64,000 nt of DNA from Zobellia uliginosa. Lineage in GTDB: Bacteria > Bacteroidota > Bacteroidia > Flavobacteriales > Flavobacteriaceae. Both the position numbers and the translations under genes were made by a program. The notes below the pieces were generated by a model. The model ran no database searches. It was not told the DNA's origin and saw only the letters and a list, made by a program, of their open reading frames with translations. How positions within the stretch are numbered: the first letter of the stretch is position 1; each line of letters opens with the position of its first letter. This document shows, piece after piece, positions 1 through 10,256 of the stretch. Location of the stretch: positions 310,001 to 374,000 of the forward strand of contig NZ_JAHKPY010000003.1 in the NCBI RefSeq assembly GCF_018860745.1, read 5' to 3'.

Positions 1-443
1 TCTTTTGCACCTATATCAATAAAAATGTTATCTAATTTAGGTGGTGTTTCTTTTCCCTTATCGCGCGTGTGAATGGCAGGCCAGCCAAAAACACCTTTTA
101 CTATTCCTTTTTTGGTATGAATGTTCACCCATTTAGAAGGGGCAATCTGGTGATCGCTACCACCGTTTCTAATTACGTAAAGAAGTCCGTTATCACTAAC
201 ATAGTTTACGTACCAAGAAATCTCATCTGAGTGACCTTCTATAACCACTTTGAACTTAGCACCAGGATTAATTACACCAACTGCCGTTCCATAAGTATCC
301 GTAATAAAAGTATCTACATATGGTTTTAGGTAATCCATCCATATTTTTTGACCTTCCCATTCGTAGCCTGTAGGGGCCGCGTTGTTCAAATATTTTTCAA
401 AAAAATCAAGTGATTTTTTGGTAAGAATTTTCTTTGTAGCCAT
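1..443 (-). CDS. M42-family metallopeptidase (partial, C-terminus outside window)
   Basis: An open frame runs on the minus strand from an ATG at 443 to the left edge without a stop, so only about 147 N-terminal residues are present. The reading begins MATKKILTKKSLDFFEKYL and contains EGHSDEISW near residue 70, which matches the first metal-binding motif of M42 aminopeptidases/FrvX-type glutamyl aminopeptidases (usually H-x-D-E). The stretch 'NAAPTGYEWEGQ' is also typical of the family's start. Enzymes of this family remove N-terminal residues from peptides in the cytoplasm using two metal ions. The rest of the catalytic domain is not in the window. The family call is secure; substrate is unknown. 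Confidence 0.8.
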   Translation of the reverse strand, partial: MATKKILTKKSLDFFEKYLNNAAPTGYEWEGQKIWMDYLKPYVDTFITDTYGTAVGVINPGAKFKVVIEGHSDEISWYVNYVSDNGLLYVIRNGGSDHQIAPSKWVNIHTKKGIVKGVFGWPAIHTRDKGKETPPKLDNIFIDIGAK

Positions 444-545
444 TAAGTTTATATTTAGATACGAATTTACTAATATTCACTTTTATTTAATAATAAGCAG
501 ACCTATTTATCGTTAATTTGGCAAGGCTTTTGTATAATGTCCGTT

Positions 546-1229
546 ATGAAAAAAACAATTCTGTTTTTATTTTTAGTAAACCTTGCGTTTTTGGGGCGTA
601 CCCAAATAGAGGAGCAACCATTGGATTCCATTACGGAAAAGATGATTATTATAGAGGGAGACTCCATTTTCAGGAATTCAATTGACTTGGATGAAGTGTA
701 CCTCTTTGGGAAATTGAAATTTACTTCATATAAAGATAAATTGCGGTACTATGTCCTTCGCAGGAAAACGCTTAAAGTTTATCCGTATGCCAAATTGGCG
801 GCAGAACGTCTGGAAGAGCTCAATGATAGTATTACAAAAATTAAAAGAAAAAGGCACCAAAAGAAATACACTAAAGAGATTCAGCAGTTTATAGAAGAAG
901 AATTTTCTGAAGAACTCAAAAAGTTAACCCGAACAGAAGGCCAGATTCTTGTAAAGCTTATTTATAGACAAACAGGTGAAACCGCATTTGAACTGGTCAG
1001 GGAGCTTCGTAGCGGCTGGCGTGCGTTTTGGTATAATACAACGGCCAGTATGTTTAAAATAAGCTTAAAAGAGAAATTCCAGCCAGACAAAGTGCATGAA
1101 GATTATTTGATAGAAGATATATTACAGCGAGCTTTTTCAGACTTTAAATTGGAGCGCCAAGAATCGGTTTTAGATTACGATTATGCCCAGTTAAGTGATA
1201 AATGGGGCGATGTAGGTAAAAAACATTAG
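546..1229 (+). CDS. DUF4294 domain-containing exported protein
   Basis: A 227-residue protein with an N-terminal signal peptide (MKKTILFLFLVNLAFLGRTQ) followed by a basic, helical domain rich in Lys/Arg/Glu. The segments 'YYVLRRKTLKVYPYAKLAAERL', 'RTEGQILVKLIYRQTG' and 'ELRSGWRAFWYNTTASMF' are the conserved blocks I associate with DUF4294 of Bacteroidetes; function is unknown. An upstream in-frame ATG at 537 would add three residues, but the ATG at 546 gives a cleaner signal sequence. The gene converges on the DUF6095 gene with only 8 bases between the stops, so the two transcripts probably overlap at their 3' ends. Confidence 0.8.
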   Translation: MKKTILFLFLVNLAFLGRTQIEEQPLDSITEKMIIIEGDSIFRNSIDLDEVYLFGKLKFTSYKDKLRYYVLRRKTLKVYPYAKLAAERLEELNDSITKIKRKRHQKKYTKEIQQFIEEEFSEELKKLTRTEGQILVKLIYRQTGETAFELVRELRSGWRAFWYNTTASMFKISLKEKFQPDKVHEDYLIEDILQRAFSDFKLERQESVLDYDYAQLSDKWGDVGKKH

Positions 1230-1237
1230 AATGATTT

Positions 1238-1480
1238 TTAATTCGTTTTTCTTCTTCCAAATATAGATTCCATGATGAGCCTTAGGCTGTAAAAAGCCAA
1301 AAGAATAGCGGCTATTGCAAAAATAAATCCTAAAATCAGCACGGGCCAATACAATGGATGGCCTTCATTTTTAAATGCTTGATATATAACCCCAGGGGCT
1401 AAGAACATTAAGGCAATAGTGTATGCTATATGCTTTATGCCTTTCACTAGCAGGTCTTTATCCGTTCTCTTCTGAGACAT
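1238..1480 (-). CDS. Small two-helix membrane protein, DUF6095-like
   Basis: An 80-residue protein with two hydrophobic segments (about residues 14-34 and 44-68) separated by a short polar loop (KNEGHPLYW). It begins with a charged MSQKRTDKDLL stretch and ends with basic FGRRKTN, so both termini probably face the cytoplasm. I recognise the sequence as a conserved flavobacterial small membrane protein (DUF6095-like); no function is known. It starts 36 bases after the stop of the DUF4249 gene and may be the last gene of the TonB receptor/DUF4249 transcript. Confidence 0.7.
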   Translation of the reverse strand: MSQKRTDKDLLVKGIKHIAYTIALMFLAPGVIYQAFKNEGHPLYWPVLILGFIFAIAAILLAFYSLRLIMESIFGRRKTN

Positions 1481-1516
1481 AATTGAGGAGTGCTTTTAAA
1501 AAATTAAGTTACAAAA

Positions 1517-2374
1517 TTACTGAATTGTAATGGACTTGGTATAGGTTTGGCAAACTGCAAAATAGCCCAAAGCAAAATTTTCTTGATCTATGGATGCGGC
1601 AAGATCATCTAAATCCGAGATATCATCAATATTAGTAATATTAAGTATATTGCCCCTAACGGTGGCTGATGGGGTTTGAAAAGGCCCTTGGTCACCACCG
1701 GACTGTACTATAAGTTGGTTCATATAGTTGTAGAAAGATCGGTCTACGCCAAGAATGCTAACATCTATGCTCATGCCGTCTTTTACATTGTCATCATAAA
1801 AATAGGAAAATTCAAAAGTGCGGCCCGGGTAAAAAGTGTCTTCCGTCACCAAGTATTCATTAAAATCAAAATCAAAAAGATAAAAATCCGTTTGATTGGG
1901 TTGATCATCAAAGGCTACTATAATTTCAGTTTCCTCGCCAGAAAAAAGAGTAGCATCACCTTGCTCCAGTTTCGTGATGGGTACAGCAGGTACGTAGGTA
2001 GTTCTGGCAGCATATCTAGAACCTTCGTATTCAATATATAGAATCAATTCGCCTGTAGTCATGAAATCTACCGTAGTTTCACGTTGATAAACCCCACTGC
2101 CAATAAAAGTCTCCAAAAGCATCAAGGTTTGTTGACTTGCGAGGTTGGTAATGCTTATCTGGTCTAGCTCTACTGGTTCTATGGATTCAAAAAAGTTACT
2201 TGTAGCACTGACTTTTACTTGGGCATAAAAGTTTGAAGAAGGTTGCGTACTATCTATGCGCATTACTGCATCAACCGTTAGGCGAGGTTTATCCGTAGGC
2301 ACTTCAACTTCTACAACATCTTCGCAACTGCTAAAGAAGGGGAGTAGACAAAGTATATATATGTACTTTTTCAT
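1517..2374 (-). CDS. DUF4249 domain-containing lipoprotein
   Basis: A 285-residue predicted lipoprotein: a short hydrophobic leader ends in a Bacteroidetes lipobox (FFSSC, Cys17) followed by EDVVEVEVP. The rest is beta-rich, with the N-terminal 'PRLTVDAVM' strand typical of DUF4249. It lies 4 bases downstream of the TonB-dependent receptor and is surely co-transcribed with it. In Bacteroidetes DUF4249 proteins recur next to such receptors, so it is probably a surface or periplasmic accessory of that transporter. This partnership is inferred from gene order; the ligand is unknown. Confidence 0.8.
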   Translation of the reverse strand: MKKYIYILCLLPFFSSCEDVVEVEVPTDKPRLTVDAVMRIDSTQPSSNFYAQVKVSATSNFFESIEPVELDQISITNLASQQTLMLLETFIGSGVYQRETTVDFMTTGELILYIEYEGSRYAARTTYVPAVPITKLEQGDATLFSGEETEIIVAFDDQPNQTDFYLFDFDFNEYLVTEDTFYPGRTFEFSYFYDDNVKDGMSIDVSILGVDRSFYNYMNQLIVQSGGDQGPFQTPSATVRGNILNITNIDDISDLDDLAASIDQENFALGYFAVCQTYTKSITIQ

Positions 2375-2378
2375 AGCC

Positions 2379-4778
2379 TTAAAATTTAAAATTATAAGTT
2401 ACGGCGGGCACAACACCAAAAATAGCGGTACGAACCGCTTCATTAGTTCCTGTATCCTCATTGCGACTAAAACTTATAGATGCCGCATTCCTACGGTTAT
2501 AAACATTATAGATGCTAAAAACCCATTCCGTTTGCCATTTTCTTTTCTTGTTCTTTTTGGGAGTAAGTGTAGCGGAAATATCCATACGGTTATAAGAAGG
2601 CAATCGTTCCTCATTTCTTTGTCCGTAATACGGAATAGTGAGTCCCTGAAAATTGAACTGACCAATAGGATAGTTCGTGGGTTGCCCTGTTTGAAAAACA
2701 AAATTGGAATTAAAGTTCCACTTTTCATTCAGGTCATAACTAGCATATATAGAAACATCGTGTGTCTTGTCATAAGGCGTGTTGTACCATTCTCCAGAAT
2801 TGATACCCGTTTCTGCAAATGAAGTTCCGTCCGGCAGGGAAATGTTTCTTCCTGGCGTTCTTTGTTCTGATTTAGAAAGCGTATACGCCAGCCAGCCTTG
2901 AAATCTGCCTTCATTCTTACGAAGCAAAAACTCCAGCCCGTAAGCCCGTGCTTCTCCTTTTAAAACCACCTGTTCAATTGCATCATTTGCTATTAGATTG
3001 GCACCATCTATATAATCAATGCGATTTTGAATGTCCTTATAAAATAATTCGGTCTCTATGGAAAAGTCACCATTTTTAAAATTCTTGAAATAACCTGCGG
3101 CATATTGATCCAACAGTTGAGGCTTTACAAAAGGTCCGCTGGGTGTCCATACATCCAAAGGAGTAGGGGAGCTTGTGTTTGAAATAAGATGAAGGTATTG
3201 GGCAAGGCGAGTGTAACTTGCTTTAATAGAGCTGTTATCATTTAACGTGTATGCCATTGAAATGCGAGGTTCCAAATTGTTGAAGGTTGATAGGCTTCCA
3301 CTTTTTTTAACACTATAGGTGTCAATTGGTATACCTTCTTGGTACACATTTAAAACGGGATCAAAAATAACGGGATTATCATTAAAATAAACATTGATTT
3401 CATCCTGTCCTAAACGAAGAAAATTACTGAAACGTAATCCGTAATTAAAACTGAGATTCTTTGTGATATCATGCTCAACATCAATATAAGCGGCAAATTC
3501 ATTAGCATACTTTTGAGTAAGTTGTTCTTCAACTATACCTGAATCCTCATTACTAGGTTGAATTTTACCTGGGTTAAAGCGATAATAAATATTGTTAATG
3601 CCGTAGTTGATTTGAAACTTATCATTTAAATAATGCTTTAAATCATACTTGATATTAAAGTTTTCAATTCCTGAATTCCAGTCAAAGCCCACAAAGTCTA
3701 GTTTTAGGCCATAGTAGTAGTTGGAATAAATCAAAGATAAATTGGAAAACAGTTTATCTGAAAACAAGTGATTCCACCTAAAATTTCCCACCGCATTTCC
3801 GTAGGTGTTCACAAAACTATCGCTAACGCTAAATACATCGCGGCCAAAGTACCCAGATAGAAAAATACTATTGTTATCATTTATGTTGTAGCTTAGTTTG
3901 GTATTTAAATCATAGAAATAGGCCGTGTTGTCAACATCAAAAAGAGGTAGGAAGAGATGTGCGTAGGAAGCGCGACCTCCAACAAGAAAGGCTGCCTTAT
4001 CATTCTTGATTGGCCCCTCAACCAATAACCGACTTGCAACAGCGCCAATACCACCGTTAACTTTAATTTTTTTACTGTTCCCTTCTTTTTGAAAAATATC
4101 TAGAACAGAAGAGAGTCTTCCGCCATAACGTGCGGGAATACCACCTTTGTATAGTTTAATATCCTTTATGGCATCTGGATTAAAGACAGAGAAAAAACCG
4201 AATAAATGCGAAGAATTAAAGATTATGGCCTCATCCAATAAAATTAGATTTTGGTCAACTGCGCCACCGCGCACATTAAAACCAGAAGCACCTTCACCCG
4301 CATTAGTCACCCCAGGAAGTAATAAAATAGATTTTATAACATCGGCCTCGCCTAAAATAACCGGAATTTTCTTGATGGTACCCACGGACAAAGAATTAAC
4401 GCTCATCTGAGGTTTGCGGACATCCATTTTCTCTACATCTTCCGTAACCACAACTTCTTGTAATTGCTCGGCAGACTCCTCTAAAGAAAAATTCATTTTT
4501 TGGTCCGCATCAAGAGTAATCGTTTTTAAAATATCCTGAAAACCCAGATAACTGACTTGCAATTGATATTCACCTTCCGGTAAGGATATGGAATAAAACC
4601 CGTATTCATTGGTAGTTACACCAGTTTGAAGTTCAGGGAATACGATAGTTACGCCAATAAGGGTTTCGTTGCTTGAGGCCTCTGAGATAGTTCCGCTTAA
4701 GGTATATCTTTGTTGAGAGAAGCTATTGAGAAAACAGAGCAGAAAGACCGAAAGAACGATCTTGGTGAATTGGTTCAT
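2379..4778 (-). CDS. TonB-dependent outer-membrane receptor with carboxypeptidase-like N-terminal domain
   Basis: A 799-residue outer-membrane receptor. Residues 1-22 are a signal peptide ending FSQQ. Residues about 24-110 form a carboxypeptidase-D regulatory-like beta domain (YTLSGTISEA, GVTTNEYGFYSISLPEGEYQL). A plug follows at about 115-230 (LPGVTNAGEGASGFNVRGG, YKGGIPARYGGRLSSVLDI). The remainder is a beta-barrel ending in a terminal aromatic residue (YNFKF), as expected for BAM insertion. It is shorter than SusC proteins (about 1000 residues) and its neighbour is DUF4249, not SusD, so it is not a classical glycan SusCD pair. The substrate cannot be told from sequence. The gene is first in a probable three-gene operon. 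Confidence 0.9.
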   Translation of the reverse strand: MNQFTKIVLSVFLLCFLNSFSQQRYTLSGTISEASSNETLIGVTIVFPELQTGVTTNEYGFYSISLPEGEYQLQVSYLGFQDILKTITLDADQKMNFSLEESAEQLQEVVVTEDVEKMDVRKPQMSVNSLSVGTIKKIPVILGEADVIKSILLLPGVTNAGEGASGFNVRGGAVDQNLILLDEAIIFNSSHLFGFFSVFNPDAIKDIKLYKGGIPARYGGRLSSVLDIFQKEGNSKKIKVNGGIGAVASRLLVEGPIKNDKAAFLVGGRASYAHLFLPLFDVDNTAYFYDLNTKLSYNINDNNSIFLSGYFGRDVFSVSDSFVNTYGNAVGNFRWNHLFSDKLFSNLSLIYSNYYYGLKLDFVGFDWNSGIENFNIKYDLKHYLNDKFQINYGINNIYYRFNPGKIQPSNEDSGIVEEQLTQKYANEFAAYIDVEHDITKNLSFNYGLRFSNFLRLGQDEINVYFNDNPVIFDPVLNVYQEGIPIDTYSVKKSGSLSTFNNLEPRISMAYTLNDNSSIKASYTRLAQYLHLISNTSSPTPLDVWTPSGPFVKPQLLDQYAAGYFKNFKNGDFSIETELFYKDIQNRIDYIDGANLIANDAIEQVVLKGEARAYGLEFLLRKNEGRFQGWLAYTLSKSEQRTPGRNISLPDGTSFAETGINSGEWYNTPYDKTHDVSIYASYDLNEKWNFNSNFVFQTGQPTNYPIGQFNFQGLTIPYYGQRNEERLPSYNRMDISATLTPKKNKKRKWQTEWVFSIYNVYNRRNAASISFSRNEDTGTNEAVRTAIFGVVPAVTYNFKF

Positions 4779-4849
4779 CTACAGAGCAATTTTTCATAAA
4801 AGTAACCAGAAAAACACCCTTAAGGAAAACGTTAACAGTAATTTAAAAG

Positions 4850-4877
4850 AAAAGCCCCTATGTTGGTAGGGGCTTTT
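4850..4877 (-). terminator. Terminator of icd
   Basis: Perfect 11-bp stem (AAAAGCCCCTA at 4850-4860 and its complement at 4867-4877) with a 6-base loop, located 24 bases past the icd stop. On the minus strand it is followed by a T-rich run, so it fits an intrinsic terminator for icd. Confidence 0.85.
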
Positions 4878-4900
4878 GGAACATTTTGATTTTAAATCCT

Positions 4901-7132
<2,232 letters not shown>

Positions 7133-7266
7133 TTAATTTAAAGCGGAGTAAATATACGACTTTAAGTATTCTTGCGTAGCAAAAGATAGGGGGTAGTTAT
7201 CACCTGATTGGCATTAATTACTTTTTTAACAAAAACATTGAGAATAAGGAAAAAAAACAGCAAAAC

Positions 7267-7306
7267 AAAAGCCATATCATTGTACAAGTACATTGATATG
7301 GCTTTT
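7267..7306 (-). terminator. Strong hairpin terminator upstream of icd
   Basis: Thirteen complementary bases on each side (7267-7279 with 7294-7306, core AGCCATATCA) around a 14-base loop. On the minus strand it is followed by TTTTG, then further T-runs (to about 7244). It lies upstream of icd and more than 470 bases past the rplS terminator, so it must end a separate minus-strand transcript with no ORF. Confidence 0.8.
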
Positions 7307-7706
7307 TAGAAACTGCTATAGTAAACTTTCTTCCCTGTTCTTCCGACAGATCGGCAACCATTGATTGCATTTACATCACAATTTCAACGTTTGAGATAAA
7401 TTGTACTTAATCATCGGACCAAGTCCCAATTGTTATCTCTTTTCATTGTTTACACATTTTTGTGCATATTTCCCAGATTTGCATCTTTTGAATATTTACA
7501 ACTATGTTCACAATATCATTTCTCAAAAGGCGACAGCCCTTTGTTGATACGATTGTCTTCTAAATGGCGTACTCTGAAATACATCTTTAAACATTTATAA
7601 AACATAAACAATAATATAAAGAACGCTACCTCTATAACAATTTAAGAATTTTTCTTTATCAGATACATTCCTTAATTGTTACATAAATGTAGGAAAAATA
7701 GCTCTG
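7267..7706 (-). ncRNA. Candidate structured non-coding RNA (about 440 nt)
   Basis: The 700-base gap between rplS and icd has no credible ORF on either strand, yet on the minus strand it is bracketed by a promoter-like element (7738-7711) and a strong terminator (7306-7267), independent of the rplS terminator at 7781-7802. Several local hairpins can be drawn on the minus strand: AAAGGGC/GCCTTTT around 7531-7548, GAGATAA/TTATCTC closing a GGAC-ttg-GTCC hairpin around 7396-7442, and CCGA/TCGG around 7343-7354. I see none of the conserved cores of RNase P RNA, tmRNA or SRP RNA. A 6S RNA or a clade-specific RNA is possible; identity is unknown and the 5' end is a guess from the promoter. Confidence 0.45.
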
Positions 7707-7710
7707 GCCA

Positions 7711-7738
7711 CCAAAATATTTAACATATTAGTAATCAA
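7711..7738 (-). promoter_or_regulatory. Candidate promoter of the rplS-icd intergenic RNA
   Basis: On the minus strand TTG (7738-7736) is followed by 17 bases and TATTTTGG (7718-7711), one mismatch from the flavobacterial TAnnTTTG -7 element. No ORF follows, which supports an RNA gene downstream. Confidence 0.45.
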
Positions 7739-7742
7739 CATT

Positions 7743-7776
7743 TTATGAACTATTGTTATGAACAATTGTTCATAAC
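7743..7776. repeat. 22-bp perfect palindrome with an extra direct half-repeat
   Basis: Positions 7755-7776 are a perfect 22-bp palindrome with arms GTTATGAACAA/TTGTTCATAAC. The left arm is repeated as a direct copy just before it (TTATGAACtATTG at 7743-7755, then TTATGAACaATTG at 7756-7768). The element sits between the rplS terminator and the candidate promoter at 7738, a position suited to a dimeric regulator controlling the RNA transcript. It is too short and lacks a T-run to be a terminator by itself. Confidence 0.55.
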
Positions 7777-7780
7777 GAAA

Positions 7781-7802
7781 AAATCCCGCTATTGCGGGAT
7801 TT
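7781..7802 (-). terminator. Terminator of rplS
   Basis: Nine-base perfect stem (AAATCCCGC, 7781-7789; complement 7794-7802) with a TATT loop, 22 bases after the rplS stop. On the minus strand it is followed by a run of T (complement of GAAAAAA). Confidence 0.9.
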
Positions 7803-7824
7803 TGTTACTCTATATGTATTTGGC

Positions 7825-8175
7825 TTAAGAACGTACTTCTTTGATACGTGCTTTCTTACCCGTAAGACCTCTAAAGTAAAAGATACGAGCTCTACGAACT
7901 TTACCTCTTTTATTAACTTCAACCTTCTGTAAGGCTGGCATGTTAATTGGGAAAATACGTTCAACACCTACGGTTCCGGACATTTTACGAATTGTAAAAG
8001 TCTCAGTAGAACCAGAACCTCTTCTTTGTATAACTACACCTCTAAAAAACTGTGTACGTGTTTTTTCACCTTCCTTAATTTCGTAGTACACAGTTATAGT
8101 GTCACCAGCTGAAAATGCAGGAAATTCTTTTTTTGGAACAAACTCGTTTTCTACGAATTTCAATAATTCTTCCAT
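7825..8175 (-). CDS. rplS: 50S ribosomal protein L19
   Basis: A 116-residue protein with the whole L19 signature: 'FSAGDTITVYYEIKEGEKTRTQFFRGVVIQRRG', 'TFTIRKMSGTVGVERIFP' and 'GKVRRARIFYFRGLTGKKARIKE'. L19 sits at the interface of the 30S and 50S subunits. The length is normal. Downstream of trmD in the common rplS/trmD pairing, but here it has its own full-consensus promoter in the 140-base gap and its own terminator, so it can be expressed separately from trmD. Confidence 0.98.
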   Translation of the reverse strand: MEELLKFVENEFVPKKEFPAFSAGDTITVYYEIKEGEKTRTQFFRGVVIQRRGSGSTETFTIRKMSGTVGVERIFPINMPALQKVEVNKRGKVRRARIFYFRGLTGKKARIKEVRS

Positions 8176-8244
8176 GATATTTTTTTAATGATTATGTTAT
8201 GGTCAACATTCACGATTTTCGTCAGAGGTTAATTTAACAGGCTG

Positions 8245-8274
8245 CAAAAATACTCTATAATTTAGAAATGGCAA
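8245..8274 (-). promoter_or_regulatory. rplS promoter, full flavobacterial consensus
   Basis: On the minus strand TTG (8274-8272), 19 bases, then TATTTTTG (8252-8245). Both elements match TTG-N17-23-TAnnTTTG exactly. It lies about 70 bases upstream of the rplS ATG. Confidence 0.75.
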
Positions 8275-8315
8275 TGTATTTTGTTGATTTTTTAGATGCT
8301 ATTAAATAATCTCTA

Positions 8316-8990
8316 TTACTCAAGTAAATCCGGTCTAAGTTCTTCTGTTCTTTTTAGAGCTTGATCTTCGCGCCATTTTTCGATTTTAGGAAAGTTACCG
8401 CTTAATAATACTTCAGGAACCTTCATTCCTTTGTATTCTGAAGGTCTTGTATAAACGGGTGGGGCAAGGAGATCATCTTGAAAGGTATCCGTTAATGCAG
8501 AAGTCTCATTATTGAGAACTCCAGGAATTAATCTAATGACCGCATCACAAAGAATGGCAGCACCTAGCTCACCTCCTGAAAGAACATAATCCCCTATTGA
8601 AATTTCGCGGGTAATAAAAGCATCTCTAACCCTTTGGTCAACTCCTTTATAATGTCCGCAAAGAATAATGATATTTTTTAGTAAGGAAATGCTGTTGGCC
8701 GTTCTCTGGTTAAGAGTTTCGCCATCTGGAGTCATATAGATTATCTCATCGTATGCTCGTTCCGCTTTTAATGCAGTTATGCATTTGTCTATCGGTTCTA
8801 TCATGAGCACCATTCCAGCCCCGCCACCAAATTGATAATCGTCTACTTGGTTGTAGCTTTTATCCGTGTAATCCCTGATGTTGTGCATATGCACCTCAAC
8901 CAGTTCTTTTTCTATTGCCCTTTTTAGGATGGATGCACTAAACGGACTCTCAAGTAATTCGGGTAAAACGGTAATGATGTCAATGCGCAT
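8316..8990 (-). CDS. trmD: tRNA (guanine(37)-N1)-methyltransferase
   Basis: A 224-residue SPOUT-class enzyme that methylates G37 next to the anticodon to prevent frameshifting. The start '[17 protein letters not shown]' and the '[10 protein letters not shown]' loop (about 52-61) are typical. The SAM-binding trefoil knot is seen at about 110-160 ('[12 protein letters not shown]', '[15 protein letters not shown]', 'RLIPGVL'). The length is normal (225-250). It follows a GNAT gene by 11 bases and is probably co-transcribed with it. Confidence 0.97.
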   Translation of the reverse strand: MRIDIITVLPELLESPFSASILKRAIEKELVEVHMHNIRDYTDKSYNQVDDYQFGGGAGMVLMIEPIDKCITALKAERAYDEIIYMTPDGETLNQRTANSISLLKNIIILCGHYKGVDQRVRDAFITREISIGDYVLSGGELGAAILCDAVIRLIPGVLNNETSALTDTFQDDLLAPPVYTRPSEYKGMKVPEVLLSGNFPKIEKWREDQALKRTEELRPDLLE

Positions 8991-9001
8991 TTTAATTTGG
9001 G

Positions 9002-9445
9002 CTAAGAATTAGTGGGCCAAAAGTAGTGAAATCCGTGTGAATCTTTTTGCCAGCCCAATTTTTCATAGAGCTTTTGCGCAGGATTATCGATTGCTGTTTC
9101 CAGTGCTAAGCCTTTAAAACCCTTTTTCACACAAAATTCTTGAGCAGTAGTTAATAAAGCGGAACCAATTCCTTCTTTCCTGTATGTGTCATCTACATAT
9201 AAATCGTTTAATATATAGTAAGGACGCATGGAGACGGAAGAGAAAGTGGTGTAAAGTTGCGTAAAACCAACCGCTTTATCACCTATAAAAACCATGAAAA
9301 CTATAGATTCTGATTTTGCAAAACGTTCTTCTAAAAAGGAGCTTGCCGCACTTATGTTGGATGTTTGCTTGTAGAATATGCGGTATTTATCAAACAAAAG
9401 AGCTAGTTGCGGAATATGGGATGCATTGGCTTGGATGATATTCAT
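9002..9445 (-). CDS. GNAT-family N-acetyltransferase
   Basis: A 147-residue single-domain acyltransferase. The acetyl-CoA-binding motif A is '[17 protein letters not shown]' at about residues 88-104, with the R/K-x-x-G-x-G/A core (RKEGIG), and motif B ends '[19 protein letters not shown]'. The substrate is not predictable. It lies 11 bases upstream of trmD and just downstream of a terminator (9459-9486), so expression may come from partial read-through or an unrecognised promoter. Confidence 0.88.
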   Translation of the reverse strand: MNIIQANASHIPQLALLFDKYRIFYKQTSNISAASSFLEERFAKSESIVFMVFIGDKAVGFTQLYTTFSSVSMRPYYILNDLYVDDTYRKEGIGSALLTTAQEFCVKKGFKGLALETAIDNPAQKLYEKLGWQKDSHGFHYFWPTNS

Positions 9446-9458
9446 AATGCTCTAAACT

Positions 9459-9486
9459 AAAAAAAGCTCCGTAAGGAGCTTTTTTC
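9459..9486 (-). terminator. Terminator between coiled-coil protein gene and GNAT/trmD
   Basis: Stem AAAAAAGCTCC / GGAGCTTTTTT around a GTAA loop, immediately after the stop of the minus-strand gene at 9488 and before the GNAT start. T-runs exist on both sides, so it could work in both directions. Confidence 0.8.
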
Positions 9487-9487
9487 G

Positions 9488-10108
9488 TTATTTTTGTTTC
9501 TTGTATTTGTTGATCTCATCTTGCAGTTGCCTGCTGATTTTTTGCTCCCTTTCTAAAGCCCTTCTTCTGTGGTCTTCATATTCGGTCTCAAGTTCAGACA
9601 AGTTGGTCTTGGCTTCTTGTGTTAAGATATTACTGTTTCTAAATTTATAGATAAAGAATAGCAATAACGCCAAAAGCGAAAAGATAACGGTCCAAAGGAT
9701 ACCATTATATGTGCTTTTTGAAACCATAATCCCCAAGAAAGACATGCTATCTTTTTCTTCGGTTACGGCCGCAAGGTTATTAGTAGTTTCTTCTAGCTTT
9801 TCATTTAGCGAGCCAATGGTTGATTCATGACCTCCTATAGTAGCTTTCAATTCACTAGCCCTTTCATTAAATCCTTTTAAGGAATCTAATACATTTTGGC
9901 GAAGTTTTTCTAAGGATATCGTACGAACTACTTCATATTTCTTACCATCTGAACGGTAATTACCAGATTTAGTGAAAATAAATTCAAATTGACTATCTAT
10001 AGGACCTCTGTCAAGGGATAAAACATCTTGTGTTTCTTCGTCTTGGGCAAATTGTAGGTTGTATGCTAATAAAGCCGTTATAAGTAACAGGATTCTTAAG
10101 CCTTTCAT
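9488..10108 (-). CDS. Exported/membrane coiled-coil protein of unknown function
   Basis: A 206-residue protein from the ATG at 10108, chosen because MKGLRILLLITALLAYNLQFAQ is a clean signal peptide; an earlier ATG at 10168 would bury it. A short region (about 30-75) is followed by a heptad-like coil (about 76-125, 'LKATIGGHESTIGSLNEKLEETTNNL'), a single transmembrane helix at about 135-156 ('ILWTVIFSLLALLLFFIYKF') and a second charged coil to the end. It has no methyltransferase motifs; any label borrowed from neighbouring trmD would be wrong. The topology (periplasmic coil, TM, cytoplasmic coil) suggests a structural or signalling role, but function is unknown. Confidence 0.75.
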   Translation of the reverse strand: MKGLRILLLITALLAYNLQFAQDEETQDVLSLDRGPIDSQFEFIFTKSGNYRSDGKKYEVVRTISLEKLRQNVLDSLKGFNERASELKATIGGHESTIGSLNEKLEETTNNLAAVTEEKDSMSFLGIMVSKSTYNGILWTVIFSLLALLLFFIYKFRNSNILTQEAKTNLSELETEYEDHRRRALEREQKISRQLQDEINKYKKQK

Positions 10109-10256
10109 GTTGGAGTGATTCTTTGAATTAATGTTTAAGAGCCGACTAAAGTAATTCAATAATATCAATTAATAAAAAAAATCAAGGATAAGGTTGCGTT
10201 TAGATGGAAAATACCTTCAAAAAACAGCAATCTTACCCTTGGTTGCCTATTAAAAA

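Noticed and set aside
2256-2822. 188-residue open frame on the plus strand antisense to the TonB receptor and DUF4249 genes
   Set aside because: It lies opposite two well-supported genes, has no family features and runs across their junction; a shadow frame.
4779-4849. Third copy of the GTTAA-N6-GTTAA box upstream of the TonB receptor
   Set aside because: GTTAA and CTTAA occur there on the minus strand but with a 12-base period and no matching -7 element at 28 bases, so it does not follow the pattern.
7267-7706. RNase P RNA, tmRNA or SRP RNA in the rplS-icd gap
   Set aside because: The conserved cores (the RNase P P4 region, the tmRNA acceptor end, the SRP GGAAG tetraloop helix) are not recognisable; a short CGGAAG stretch alone is not enough.
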